DNA from: RBC038 sp041390625
GTDB taxonomy: Bacteria; Chloroflexota; Dehalococcoidia; UBA2979
NCBI GenBank assembly: GCA_041390625.1
Contig: JAWKPM010000010.1
Location: 115,390-179,389, forward strand
Length of the DNA: 64,000 nucleotides
Direction: 5' to 3'
Positions 41,504 to 50,284 of the stretch are shown here, piece after piece. Every line of letters begins with the position of its first letter. Positions within the stretch are counted from its first letter, which is position 1. The position numbers and the translations under genes are program-made. The notes beneath the pieces were generated by a model. The model was not told where the DNA came from, ran no database searches, and saw nothing but the letters and a program-made list of their open reading frames with translations.

Positions 41504-42610
41504 ATGGATCGCAGACATCGCCGACGCATGGCGATCGTGCACCCGTGGGTGCTGCGGGCTCGCGGCGCCGAGCGCGTCTTCTTCGAGCTGGCGCGCACCT
41601 TTCCTCAGGCCGACCTCTTCCTGCTGCACCACAACCCCGAGGCGCTGCCCCCGGACCTCCGAGGGCGCCTCGTCGCGACATCCTTCCTCGACCGGCGCGC
41701 GGTACGTGCGCTGCCGTACCGCTGGCTGCTGCCGATGCTCCCGCTCGCCGCCGAGTCGCTGCCGCTGCGCGACTACGACCTCGTGCTCTCGTCGTCGTAC
41801 GGCTGGGCACACGGCGTCGTCACGGGAGACTCGACGCGCCACATCTCCTACATGCACTCGCCGCCTCGCCACGTCTGGGGCGAGGACCCGGGCATGGGCA
41901 ACCGCTTGCGACCCGCCCTCAACCTCGTGCTGCACTACGGGCGGATGTGGGACGAACGCGCGGCCTCGAGGGTCGACGAGTTCATCGCGAACTCCGAGCT
42001 GACCGCGCAGCGCATCCAGAAGCGGTACCGGCGCGACGCCGAGGTCATCCACCCGCCCGTCGACATCGAGCGCTTCCGCCACGTGCGGCCCGATCCGCGT
42101 GGCTACCTCCTCGCGATCGGCGAACTCGTCCGATACAAGCGCTTCGACCTCGCCATCGAGGCGGCGCGGCGCGCCCGCCGTCCCCTCGTGATCGTGGGCG
42201 ACGGCCCCGAGCGCGCGTCCCTCGAGGCGCTCGCGGGGGACGCCGAGGTCCGCTTCGCCGGCCGCGTCACCGATGCCCAGCTCGAGACGCTGATGGGCGG
42301 CGCGTCGGCGCTGCTGCACCCGGGCGTCGAGGACTTCGGCATCGTGATGGTGGAGGCACTCGCCGCCGGGCTGCCGGTGATCGCCAGTGCCGAGGGTGGC
42401 GCACCCGAGATCCTCGGGCGCGGCCCCGGCGTGCTCGTGCGCGAGCTAGACGCGGAGGCGTACGCGGACGCCATCGCGACGCTCGAACACCGCCACCTCG
42501 ATGTCTGCGCGGCCCGCGAGCGCGCCGAGCGCTTCGGCATCGCGCGCTTCCGCGCCGCACTCTGCTCACTGGTCGGCGACTCCTCCGAGGTGGAGCTGGC
42601 GACCCGGTGA
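41504..42610 (+). CDS. Glycosyltransferase family 4 (GT-B fold)
   Basis: Sugar transferase, first gene of the exopolysaccharide operon, 368 residues. The N-domain shows GAERVFFELARTFPQADLF and HGVVTGDSTRHISYMHSPPR; the C-domain has YLLAIGELVRYKRFDLAIEA, the nucleotide-sugar site HPGVEDFGIVMVEALAAGLP and the E-x7-E glutamates. It acts at the inner face of the membrane, adding a sugar to a lipid-linked intermediate; this family (WbaZ-like) often adds mannose or rhamnose. I chose ATG 41504 (GAGGTCGG upstream) over three alternatives. The stop overlaps the next start (GTGA). Confidence 0.9.
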   Translation: MDRRHRRRMAIVHPWVLRARGAERVFFELARTFPQADLFLLHHNPEALPPDLRGRLVATSFLDRRAVRALPYRWLLPMLPLAAESLPLRDYDLVLSSSYGWAHGVVTGDSTRHISYMHSPPRHVWGEDPGMGNRLRPALNLVLHYGRMWDERAASRVDEFIANSELTAQRIQKRYRRDAEVIHPPVDIERFRHVRPDPRGYLLAIGELVRYKRFDLAIEAARRARRPLVIVGDGPERASLEALAGDAEVRFAGRVTDAQLETLMGGASALLHPGVEDFGIVMVEALAAGLPVIASAEGGAPEILGRGPGVLVRELDAEAYADAIATLEHRHLDVCAARERAERFGIARFRAALCSLVGDSSEVELATR

Positions 42611-43680
42611 GCGCACGACTGCTGGTCGATGCGACCACCGCCGCGCAGGCCACTGGTGGCATCCGCACCGTGACGCGCGGCTTCCTCGAAGGCGCGTCCC
42701 GGCTATCGCACGCGCGCGACATCGATGTGGTGTGCGCGCCCGACCTCGAGGTGCCGCCGTCGCTCGGCGCGCGTCGGGTCGGCCTCGCACGCACACGTAT
42801 CGGGCGCCTCGCGTTGCAGCGCGCGATGCTCCCGCTCCTCGCGAAGCACGAGCGCGTGCTGTTGCTCGATACGTCGATGCCCCTGGCCGGCCTCGATGCC
42901 GCGCGCACGGCCTGCTTCGTGCACGACCTGCTCCCGCTCGAGCACCCGGAGTACTGGCGACGCCCGGCCCGGCTCGTGAAGCGCGCGTCCTACGACGCCG
43001 TGCGCCGACGCCGGCCGGCGGTCTTCACCTCGAGCACGCACAACGCGACCCGAGTCCTCGCCAGCCTCGACGTCACCGCTCGCGTCGCGCGCTTCGGCTG
43101 CGGCGCGTTGAGCGACGACGAGGCCGATGACGCGCTCACGTGCCCAGTCACCCGCCGTCGGAAGCGGCGCATCGTCTATGTGGGCGCGCTCGAGGCGCGC
43201 AAGGACCTGCTGACCCTCCTCGAGGCGTTCGAGCGTGCCGCGCCCGACCTCGAAAACTTCGAGCTGCTGCTGATCGGTCACGCCCGCGAGGACACGCGCG
43301 CCGCGATCGCCGCCTGGCGCCGCCGCGCGCCTGCGACCTCGAGGCGCGTGCGCTGGAACGGTCCCGCCTCGCGCGGCGCCGTCATCGAGGCGATGACGAG
43401 CGCCACGGCCGTCGTTTACCCCTCGCACGCCGAGGGCTTTGGCCTGCCCGTCCTCGAGGCGCTCGCGCTCGGCACACCGGTACTCGCCGCCGACCTCCCC
43501 GCCATCCGCGCGTGGGCGGGCGACGCCTGCGGCTACGCGGCGCCCGGCGACGTCGAGGCGTGGGCAGACACCCTGCGCCGGATCGCCCGAGGCGACCATC
43601 CGTCGCTCGAAGCGGCACGCGAGCTCGCCTCGGGCTACCGCTGGCGCACCTTCGCCGAGACCGTCATCGAGGGCTGGTAG
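42607..43680 (+). CDS. Glycosyltransferase family 4-like protein
   Basis: Second GT-B sugar transferase of the operon, 357 residues. It opens with LLVDATTAAQATGGIRTV, a glycine loop of the acceptor domain, and continues with CFVHDLLPLEHPEYW, FTSSTHNATRVL and RIVYVGALEARKDLLTLLEA. The nucleotide-sugar motif is YPSHAEGFGLPVLEALALGTP with both glutamates. Start GTG overlaps the previous stop by four bases. Sugar and acceptor unknown. Confidence 0.9.
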   Translation: MSARLLVDATTAAQATGGIRTVTRGFLEGASRLSHARDIDVVCAPDLEVPPSLGARRVGLARTRIGRLALQRAMLPLLAKHERVLLLDTSMPLAGLDAARTACFVHDLLPLEHPEYWRRPARLVKRASYDAVRRRRPAVFTSSTHNATRVLASLDVTARVARFGCGALSDDEADDALTCPVTRRRKRRIVYVGALEARKDLLTLLEAFERAAPDLENFELLLIGHAREDTRAAIAAWRRRAPATSRRVRWNGPASRGAVIEAMTSATAVVYPSHAEGFGLPVLEALALGTPVLAADLPAIRAWAGDACGYAAPGDVEAWADTLRRIARGDHPSLEAARELASGYRWRTFAETVIEGW

Positions 43681-43783
43681 CGCGGTGCCGACGCCCGCTG
43701 CCCCGCCTCGACTTGCCGCGAGCGCGCCGGTCTGCTGCACTCACCCCGCCGTGCACGGACGGCGCGCGCGAGGAGACGCAGGG

Positions 43784-45289
43784 ATGGCGTTCCACAGCAC
43801 CAGGGCGCTCACGGCGGCGGGAAGCGTGCTCTTGCTCGCCCTCGTCGCGGCCTGCGCCCAGACCGTCCCGCCCGCCCCCGCCCAGGGCTGGCTCGCCGTC
43901 GAGCGCGATGGCGCGCTCGTCCTCATCGACCCCGGCAATGGCCGCACCATCAGCAAGGGCGCCATCGACGACGACTCGAGCTTCGCGTGGTCGACGAACG
44001 GCCAGCTCATCGCTTTCGTGAGCGACGGCGCCATCTGGACCTCGCGAGCGGAGGGTGATCCGCGCCTCCATGAGACCGCGCAGCCTCGACCCGGCTCACC
44101 CCTCGTGTGGGGGCCGAAGGGTCGGCTCGTCGCCTTCCTCCCTGCCGACGACGACGGCATCGCGCTGCTCGACATCGTCAGCGAGGAGATCCACCTCGCG
44201 TACCCCGGCGACACCTCGATCGAGGGCTGGTGGCGGCCTCGAGGGGTGGAGGCGGACCTCTTCGTCGCGCGCCAGGAGGACGGCACGATCGCCCTCGTGG
44301 ACGCGGAGGCGGAGACCGAGCGCCTCGTCTTCGAGGGCGACTGGGTGGCGCCCTCGCCCGCCGACGCGCGCATGCTATTCGGCCAGGACGGCGGCCTCCT
44401 GATGTGGACGCCGTTCACCGACTCGCGACTGCTGCTGGCCGGCCCGCCGAACGTCCTGGCCGCCTCGTGGGCGCCGGACGGCAGCCTGATCGCCGCCACC
44501 CGCGAGAGCAGCAGCGGATCCGAAGTCCTCATCGTGGACGTCTCCGACGGCGTCGCGCGGCCCGTTGGCAGCGGCACCGCACCCTCATGGCGGGCCGACG
44601 GGCGTGCGGTCGCGGTCGAGCGCGACTCGGCGATCTCGCTCCTCGATGAGACCGGCGAGGTGCTGTGGGAGGGTGCCGGCCGCCGGCCCGCCTGGCAGCC
44701 GCTGCTGCGCACCGAGTTCGGCTCGGCCGTGCCGGACGCCTCGGCGCCCGAGGCCAGTCGCAACCTCCTGACCGCCTCGCGCTCCTTCGAGGTGAACGCG
44801 GACGGATGGATCAACACCGGCGACAGCCCGCCCGACTCGGTCACCGTGAACACCGACAGCGAGCGCGGCGACAGCTCGATGCAGGTCGACTTCACCGGCG
44901 TGAACTCGGTCTTCGCGGCGCCTCAGACGGCGATCAAGCAGACCCTCGATGGCGTGCCGGTGACCTTCTCGGCGTGGGTGCTGGCGGACGACGCCTGCGT
45001 GCACCTGGCGCACGCGGCGAACGGCCTGCCCGAGGGCGCAGGCGACGAGCGCTCGGCGCCGCACCCCGGCGACGGCCAGTGGCACCGCCTCGAGCTCACG
45101 GTCACCGCCGACTACGACTCGACGGCCGTCACGACCTTCGTCGACTACGGGGTGCGCTGCGACGGTGTCGCGACCGCCCTCGTCGATGCGGTCCAGCTCG
45201 AGCTTGGCGCGACGGCGACGAGCTTCCAGCCGGACACGACGGACGCCCTGTCGGCGCTCCCCCGAGGACGGGCCGTCACCCTGCCGTGA
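43784..45289 (+). CDS. Beta-propeller lipoprotein with C-terminal carbohydrate-binding-like domain
   Basis: Exported lipoprotein of 501 residues inside the polysaccharide operon. Signal with lipobox LVAAC (Cys26). Residues about 35-320 are TolB/WD40-like blades, each of the type SFAWSTNGQLIAFVSDGAIW, LVWGPKGRLVAFLPADD, ASWAPDGSLIAATRES and PSWRADGRAVAVERDS. Residues about 335-490 look like a jelly-roll carbohydrate-binding module (NLLTASRSFEVNADGWINTG ... TFSAWVLADDACVHLAHAAN ... QLELGATATSFQP). GAGGAG precedes the ATG. A glycan-binding propeller between glycosyltransferase and flippase genes may guide export or attachment of the polymer; this is inference. Confidence 0.75.
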   Translation: MAFHSTRALTAAGSVLLLALVAACAQTVPPAPAQGWLAVERDGALVLIDPGNGRTISKGAIDDDSSFAWSTNGQLIAFVSDGAIWTSRAEGDPRLHETAQPRPGSPLVWGPKGRLVAFLPADDDGIALLDIVSEEIHLAYPGDTSIEGWWRPRGVEADLFVARQEDGTIALVDAEAETERLVFEGDWVAPSPADARMLFGQDGGLLMWTPFTDSRLLLAGPPNVLAASWAPDGSLIAATRESSSGSEVLIVDVSDGVARPVGSGTAPSWRADGRAVAVERDSAISLLDETGEVLWEGAGRRPAWQPLLRTEFGSAVPDASAPEASRNLLTASRSFEVNADGWINTGDSPPDSVTVNTDSERGDSSMQVDFTGVNSVFAAPQTAIKQTLDGVPVTFSAWVLADDACVHLAHAANGLPEGAGDERSAPHPGDGQWHRLELTVTADYDSTAVTTFVDYGVRCDGVATALVDAVQLELGATATSFQPDTTDALSALPRGRAVTLP

Positions 45290-45296
45290 TCGCGAC

Positions 45297-46592
45297 GTGA
45301 TCCGCACCGGCCGCCTGGGTGCCTCGACGGCTGGGCTCGGCGGGGTGGCCGGTGGCGCCGCGTGGGTCCTCGGTGCGTACATCGCGGCGATCGGGCTCCG
45401 CGCGGTGCTGCAACTCCTCCTCGCGCGCTGGTTGGGCGCCGAGGCGCTGGGCGCCTACGTCTCCGCCGTCACCCTCGGCGGCCTGCTCGGCACCGTCGCG
45501 ACCGGTGGCATCGGCGCGGCCGCGCTGCGCTTCGTGCCGCTGTATCGCGGCACCGAGGACGCGAGGCGCCTCGGTGCCTTCGAGGCGTTCGCCGGGCGCG
45601 CGCCGCTGCTGATCGGGGTGCCGCTCGGTCTCGCGACCGGGCTCGTAATGTGGGTGCTCGGGCCTCGATGGCTGCCCGAAGCGCCGCCGCTGCTTGCGGT
45701 CCTGGTGCCGATGGTGGCGGTGCTGACCGTGCAGAGCGAGCTCGCGCGGGCCTTCGGCCGCATGGCGCTCGCCTACCTCCCACAGCAGGCGCTGCCCGCC
45801 GCCGGCACCCTGCTCGCATGCGCGGCGCTCGAGGCCACGGGCCGCCTCGACGCGTCGACGGCGCTGGGCGCCTACGCGGCCTCGCTGCTCGTCGCCGTCC
45901 TCGCGCGGCGACGACGCCTCGAGGCCGCGACGCCCGCGGGCAACGAACTCGAGGCCGGCACGCCCCGCCGGGAGTGGCTGCGGGTTTCGATGCCGCTGCT
46001 GGCGGCGTCCGTCCTCGCGATGGTGCTGGCGCAGGGCGATGTGCTGCTCGTCGCGGCGAGCCTCGGTGGTGAGTCGACGGGCGTGTACGCCGCCGCAGTG
46101 CGTGTCGCCTACCTCGCCGGACTCCCGCTGCTGGCGGTGAGCGCCGCCGCCGTCCCCGCGCTCGCGAGCGACGTCGCGCGCGGCGACCTGACCTCGATGG
46201 AGGCGCGCTTCCGGCGCTCGGCACGCCTCGCCGCCGCCCTCACGCTCCTCGCGACCGTCGTCGGCTGGGTCGCCGGGCCGTGGGTCCTCGGCGTCGTGGG
46301 CGCAGATTTCGAGGCCGGCGCCACCGCGCTGCGCATCGTTCTCCTCGGGCAGCTCGCGCAGTCGATGCTCGGTCCGGTCGAGCAGCTCCTCGGCGCGACC
46401 GGCTACCACGACGCCGCGGTCGCGGCGGGCACGGCTTCGGTGCTTGCGTTCGTCGCGATGACCGCCGGATTCGCGCTCGCGTGGGGCATCGAGGGTGCGG
46501 CCGTGGGCGCCGCCCTCGGACAGCTGCTCTGGCGCGGTGCACTGGCGGCCCTCATGTCGAAACGCCTCGGCGTGCGCGCCGGCGCCTGGTAG
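45297..46592 (+). CDS. Wzx-type polysaccharide flippase (MATE/MOP superfamily)
   Basis: Membrane protein of 431 residues with about 12-14 helices that should flip lipid-linked sugar repeat units to the outer face. N-terminal AGGAAWVLGAYIAAIGLRAV with LLLARWLGAEALGAY is the typical first repeat of the PST/MVF flippases, and the second half repeats it (SLGGESTGVYAAAVRVAYL). GTG start at 45297 lies seven bases after the previous stop. Its place between glycosyltransferases and a polymerase-like gene supports a Wzx/Wzy-dependent route. Confidence 0.85.
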   Translation: MIRTGRLGASTAGLGGVAGGAAWVLGAYIAAIGLRAVLQLLLARWLGAEALGAYVSAVTLGGLLGTVATGGIGAAALRFVPLYRGTEDARRLGAFEAFAGRAPLLIGVPLGLATGLVMWVLGPRWLPEAPPLLAVLVPMVAVLTVQSELARAFGRMALAYLPQQALPAAGTLLACAALEATGRLDASTALGAYAASLLVAVLARRRRLEAATPAGNELEAGTPRREWLRVSMPLLAASVLAMVLAQGDVLLVAASLGGESTGVYAAAVRVAYLAGLPLLAVSAAAVPALASDVARGDLTSMEARFRRSARLAAALTLLATVVGWVAGPWVLGVVGADFEAGATALRIVLLGQLAQSMLGPVEQLLGATGYHDAAVAAGTASVLAFVAMTAGFALAWGIEGAAVGAALGQLLWRGALAALMSKRLGVRAGAW

Positions 46593-46596
46593 CCTC

Positions 46597-47493
46597 GTGA
46601 ACGCGCGCCCCCGCCTCTCGCTGGTGCTGTGCACGGTCGACCGCGTCGAGGAGGTAGACCGCTTCCTCGCCTCACTCGAGGCGCAGGGCGTGCCCGACCT
46701 CGAGGTCCTGCTCGTCGACCAGAACGAGGACGATCGCCTCCGCCCCGTCATCGAGGCGTGGCGCGACCGCCTGGCGATCCGCGTGCTCACCTCCCCTCGA
46801 GGCCTCTCGCGGGCTCGCAACGCCGCCCTCCCCGCGGTCCGAGGCGAGGTCGTGGCCTTCCCCGACGACGACTGCGAGTACCCGCCCGGCCTCCTCCGGG
46901 GCGTGTTCGACCGTCTCGATGCCCTGCCCGGCCTCGACGGGGTGAGCGTGCGCGCCGTCGACCAGCACGGCGGCGGCAGCGGGCTCCGGTGGGCGCGTCG
47001 CGCCTCGATGCTGACGCCGGGCACGGTGCTCGGGCGTCACATCTCGTACGGCCTGTTCCTGCGTCGAGACATCGTGGAGCGCACCGGCGCGTTCGACGAG
47101 TCGCTGGGCGTCGGCGCCAGCACGGTCTGGGGCGCCGGCGAGGAGACCGATTTCCTCCTGCGCGCGCTCGCCCTGGGCGCCCGCGTTCGCTACGAGCCCA
47201 GCCTCACCGCCTTTCACCCGGCGAAGGACGACGCTCGAGGGGCGCGCGACGACATTGAGGCGCACCGCCGCCGTCTCGAAGCCTACGGTCGCGGCATGGG
47301 CCGCGTCCTCCGGCGACACCTCCCCGCGTGGCGCGCCGGCTGGTGGATCGCGAGGCCCGCGCTGGCCTCGGTCTGGCTGCGTGCACGCGGGCATCGAGAC
47401 GAGGCAGGCGACCGCTGGCTCGTCGCGCGAGCGCGGTTTCGAGGCTGGATGGACGACCCCGGCCGTCCCTCGGACGGCGGGCCGTTGGCATGA
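46597..47493 (+). CDS. Glycosyltransferase family 2
   Basis: GT-A fold sugar transferase, 298 residues. SLVLCTVDRVEEVDRFLASL opens the nucleotide domain, LLVDQNEDD carries the first Asp, SRARNAALPAVRGEVVAFPDDDCEYP contains the DxD-type metal site (in parts PDDD), and EETDFLLRALALGARVRYEP holds the ED of the acceptor site. GTG start lies four bases after wzx; its stop overlaps the next start (ATGA). Sugar unknown. Confidence 0.9.
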   Translation: MNARPRLSLVLCTVDRVEEVDRFLASLEAQGVPDLEVLLVDQNEDDRLRPVIEAWRDRLAIRVLTSPRGLSRARNAALPAVRGEVVAFPDDDCEYPPGLLRGVFDRLDALPGLDGVSVRAVDQHGGGSGLRWARRASMLTPGTVLGRHISYGLFLRRDIVERTGAFDESLGVGASTVWGAGEETDFLLRALALGARVRYEPSLTAFHPAKDDARGARDDIEAHRRRLEAYGRGMGRVLRRHLPAWRAGWWIARPALASVWLRARGHRDEAGDRWLVARARFRGWMDDPGRPSDGGPLA

Positions 47494-48827
47494 CCGCCCC
47501 CGCGCTCCCCCGCATCGAGGCGCGTCGCTCGCCGTGGCCGCTGTGGCTCGACTTCGCGGCGCCGTGGCTGGTCGTCACGCTGCTGGCCTCGACGAGCACT
47601 GGCCTCGGATCGGCGGTCGGTACGTGGTGGCTGTTCCTCGGTTGGCGCTTCGCGGCAGTGCCGGCATCGAGGCCGCTCACCGCCTTCGTCGGCGCGTTCA
47701 CCCTCTACGGCACGAGCGCGTGGCTCGCGGCGTCGAGGTTCGACCTCGTCTACCCGCCCGGGCCCACCGAGGCCACCATCGAGGCGGGCACGCGCCTGAC
47801 GCTGTTCGCGCTGGTTGCAACCTTCGTCATGCTCCGCGTGCTGCCGCTCGACCTCTCGATGACGTGGCTGCGCTGCGCCAGCCTCGAGCTGCTCGACCGC
47901 GCCTCGAGGCTCGGCGGCAGTCGACTCGCGCTCATCGCACTCGGGCTCGCCACCATTGCGCTGCGCGACTGGTGGCAGCTCCGCGCGATCGGCCTCGGTG
48001 CCGTCTTCGAGGCAGACCGGCGCGCTTACGCCGGGGCGCTGCTCACCGCCTCCAACCACAACGTGCAGATCGCCGTCATGGCCGGCACGATCGCCCTCGG
48101 CACCGCTGCCGTCGCGAGGCCCGAACGGCGTCGCCGCGCCTTCGTGCTCGCCGCGCTCGTCGCGATGACGTGGGGGCCCTCGCTGCTCGTCGGCGCGCGC
48201 AAGAGCCCTCTCATCGTGCTCGTCGCACTGGCGCTGCTGGCGCTCGCCGCCGGTCGAGGCCGCATCGCCCCTCGAGGCGCGCTTCTTGCGGCGGCCGGGC
48301 TGGCGGTCGGGCTGCTGCTGATCCCGCTCGCGAGCACAGGTCGCCTCGACCAGGCCTCGATCGAGTTCGTCTACCCGCAGTACGTGCTCTTCGCCGCGAT
48401 GGAGCACGACATCGACCTCGACTACGGCTACGGCCGAGGCGCCACGCTGATGCTGCCGGCGGCCCTGCGCCCGTTCGAGGTCCATGACATCGGCTCGAGC
48501 TTCGCCGACCTCGGCGTGACGAACGTCGGCGTCGGCGCGCACCCCGTCGGCGAGGCCTACCTCGCGAGCCCTGGTGCCGCCGGCGTGCTGGCCGTCGCCG
48601 CGACTGTCCTCGTCGTACTCGCGGTGCGGCTGCTCGCGCGCCTCGATCCCGCGTTCGCCGTCGCAGGCGCCGCGCACCTCGTGCTCTGGGGCCGCTCGGA
48701 CCTCTGGATCACGCTCTTCTTCTCGATGTACGTCGGCGCGCTGCTGTGGCTGCTGCTCGCTCGACCGAGGCGCGCGTCGGTCCTCGAGCGGCCCGCCCCC
48801 GAGGCAGGCACGAGCGCGCTATCCTGA
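47490..48827 (+). CDS. Polytopic membrane protein, probable Wzy-type polymerase
   Basis: Integral membrane protein of 445 residues with about 11 hydrophobic segments. Between two late helices lies an extracytoplasmic loop (FAAMEHDIDLDYGYGRGATL to GVTNVGVGAHPVGEAYLA), the size and place expected of the periplasmic loop of O-antigen/exopolysaccharide polymerases. Position in the operon, after Wzx and GT2 and before the Wzc-like gene, is the main support; sequence alone is weak as this family diverges fast. An O-antigen ligase is the alternative. Start overlaps the previous stop. Confidence 0.68.
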   Translation: MTAPALPRIEARRSPWPLWLDFAAPWLVVTLLASTSTGLGSAVGTWWLFLGWRFAAVPASRPLTAFVGAFTLYGTSAWLAASRFDLVYPPGPTEATIEAGTRLTLFALVATFVMLRVLPLDLSMTWLRCASLELLDRASRLGGSRLALIALGLATIALRDWWQLRAIGLGAVFEADRRAYAGALLTASNHNVQIAVMAGTIALGTAAVARPERRRRAFVLAALVAMTWGPSLLVGARKSPLIVLVALALLALAAGRGRIAPRGALLAAAGLAVGLLLIPLASTGRLDQASIEFVYPQYVLFAAMEHDIDLDYGYGRGATLMLPAALRPFEVHDIGSSFADLGVTNVGVGAHPVGEAYLASPGAAGVLAVAATVLVVLAVRLLARLDPAFAVAGAAHLVLWGRSDLWITLFFSMYVGALLWLLLARPRRASVLERPAPEAGTSALS

Positions 48828-48840
48828 CGGCCGCCTGACA
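48824..48840 (+). promoter_or_regulatory. CTGAC-N6-CTGACA direct repeat before the Wzc-like gene
   Basis: CTGAC and CTGACA whose starts are 11 bases apart, the same spacing and half-sites as at 41422-41438. The first copy overlaps the stop codon of the preceding gene. TATCCT just upstream (48820-48825) resembles a -10. It lies 38 bases before the start of the Wzc-like gene. Confidence 0.4.
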
Positions 48841-48878
48841 GGAACGTCGAGGCGGATCGGGCCATCGAGGGCGCACGC

Positions 48879-50267
48879 ATGGACGCGGACCAGGTCATCT
48901 CCGTCGCTCGCCGCTGGTGGTGGGCGTTGCTCCTCGCGGCGGTCGGCGGCGCGGCCGTCGCGCTCGCCGTCTCGCTGCTGCTCCCGCCTCGCTACGAGGC
49001 CACGGCCACCCTCCTCGTGGCACAGCGTCAGGACGCCGAGGTCCTCCAGCTCAACGACCTCCAGGCCAGCGAGCGCCTCGCGAACACCTTCAGCCGTCTC
49101 GTAGTGCTCGACCCGGTGCTCGAGGCCGCAGCCGAGGAGCTGGGCGACGGCCTCGACATCGATTCACTGGAGCGCGCCGTCGCGGTGACGAACCCTCGCA
49201 ACACGCAGCTCCTCGAGGTGACGGCGAGCGCCTCGACGGCCGCGCGCGCCCGCGACATCGCGAACACCGTTGCCCGCACCTTCATTGCCTCGAACGAGCA
49301 GAACCTCGGCTCGCGCCCCGGCACGGTGACGATCGTCGAGGAAGCACGCGCGCCCCTCGAGCCCGTCTGGCCGCGCGCCACGGTGAACGTCGTCCTCGGC
49401 GTGCTCGGCGGGCTGCTGCTCGGCAGCGGCGCGCTCGCCACCCTCGAGTTCTTCGACGACCGCGTGCGCGAGGTACGCGATCTGACCGCCCGCACCGGCC
49501 TCGTGGCGCTGGGGCAGGTCGAGCGCTTCCGCGCCGGCCCGGCCCCCTTCGATGTCGTACGCGCCAGCCTCGGCCCCGGTTCGACCACCGCCGAGGCGTA
49601 TCGCGGGATCCGTACGGCACTGTCCTACGCGCTGCGCTCGGACACGCCTCGACACACCGTGCTGTTCACGAGCGCCGGCCCGGGCGACGGGAAGTCGACC
49701 ACGATCGCCAACCTCGCGGTCGCCTTCGGGCTCGCGGGCCGGCGCGTTGTGGTGGTCGACGCCGACTTCCGCCGGCCCGCGCAGGCCCTCATCTTCGACG
49801 CCGATCGAGGCGCGGGCCTGAGCGAGCTGCTGCAACGAGGCGGCAGCACCGAGGTCCAACAGGCCGTCGCCCCGACGTCGCACCCGAACGTCTGGCTGCT
49901 CGCGGCCGGCGCTCCCGCCTCGAACCCCTCCGAGCTGCTGGGCTCGGCGCGCATGGAGGAGACGCTCGAGGCGCTGAGCGCCTCCTTCGACCTCGTGCTC
50001 GTCGACACGCCACCCGTCCTCGGCCCGACCGACGCCGCTGTGCTCTCGGAGCTCGCCGACGCGGTCGTCCTCGTCGTGCGCGCAGGCCACACGCGCAGCG
50101 CCGCCGTGCGTGACGCGATCGATGTAGTCGGCCAGTCGAGGACGCCGCTCGTCGGCGCCATCCTCAACGGCGTGCCTCGAGGCCGGCCTGCGTACGCCCT
50201 CACCCCGCCGCCCGGCGTCACCGTCGAGGGCGAGTCACGCCCCCTCCGCATCGCTGGAAGGGACTAG
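48879..50267 (+). CDS. Wzc-like chain-length determinant / tyrosine-kinase-type ATPase
   Basis: Polysaccharide co-polymerase of 462 residues. Wzz domain: helix WWWALLLAAVGGAAVALAVS near residue 12, a ~130-residue outer part, second helix VNVVLGVLGGLLLGSGALA near 170. Cytoplasmic BY-kinase domain from about 240: Walker A GPGDGKST, A' VVVVDADFRRP and B LVLVDTPP. It should set chain length with the polymerase. The usual C-terminal tyrosine cluster is missing: only one Tyr lies in the last 30 residues. Activity by autophosphorylation is therefore doubtful. Confidence 0.88.
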   Translation: MDADQVISVARRWWWALLLAAVGGAAVALAVSLLLPPRYEATATLLVAQRQDAEVLQLNDLQASERLANTFSRLVVLDPVLEAAAEELGDGLDIDSLERAVAVTNPRNTQLLEVTASASTAARARDIANTVARTFIASNEQNLGSRPGTVTIVEEARAPLEPVWPRATVNVVLGVLGGLLLGSGALATLEFFDDRVREVRDLTARTGLVALGQVERFRAGPAPFDVVRASLGPGSTTAEAYRGIRTALSYALRSDTPRHTVLFTSAGPGDGKSTTIANLAVAFGLAGRRVVVVDADFRRPAQALIFDADRGAGLSELLQRGGSTEVQQAVAPTSHPNVWLLAAGAPASNPSELLGSARMEETLEALSASFDLVLVDTPPVLGPTDAAVLSELADAVVLVVRAGHTRSAAVRDAIDVVGQSRTPLVGAILNGVPRGRPAYALTPPPGVTVEGESRPLRIAGRD

Positions 50268-50284
50268 GCCGTCGAGCCGAGCGG

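Noticed and set aside
47283..48677. 464-codon antisense frame over the GT2 and polymerase-like genes
   Set aside because: Charged low-complexity translation; the plus strand shows overlapping operon genes with hydrophobic segments.
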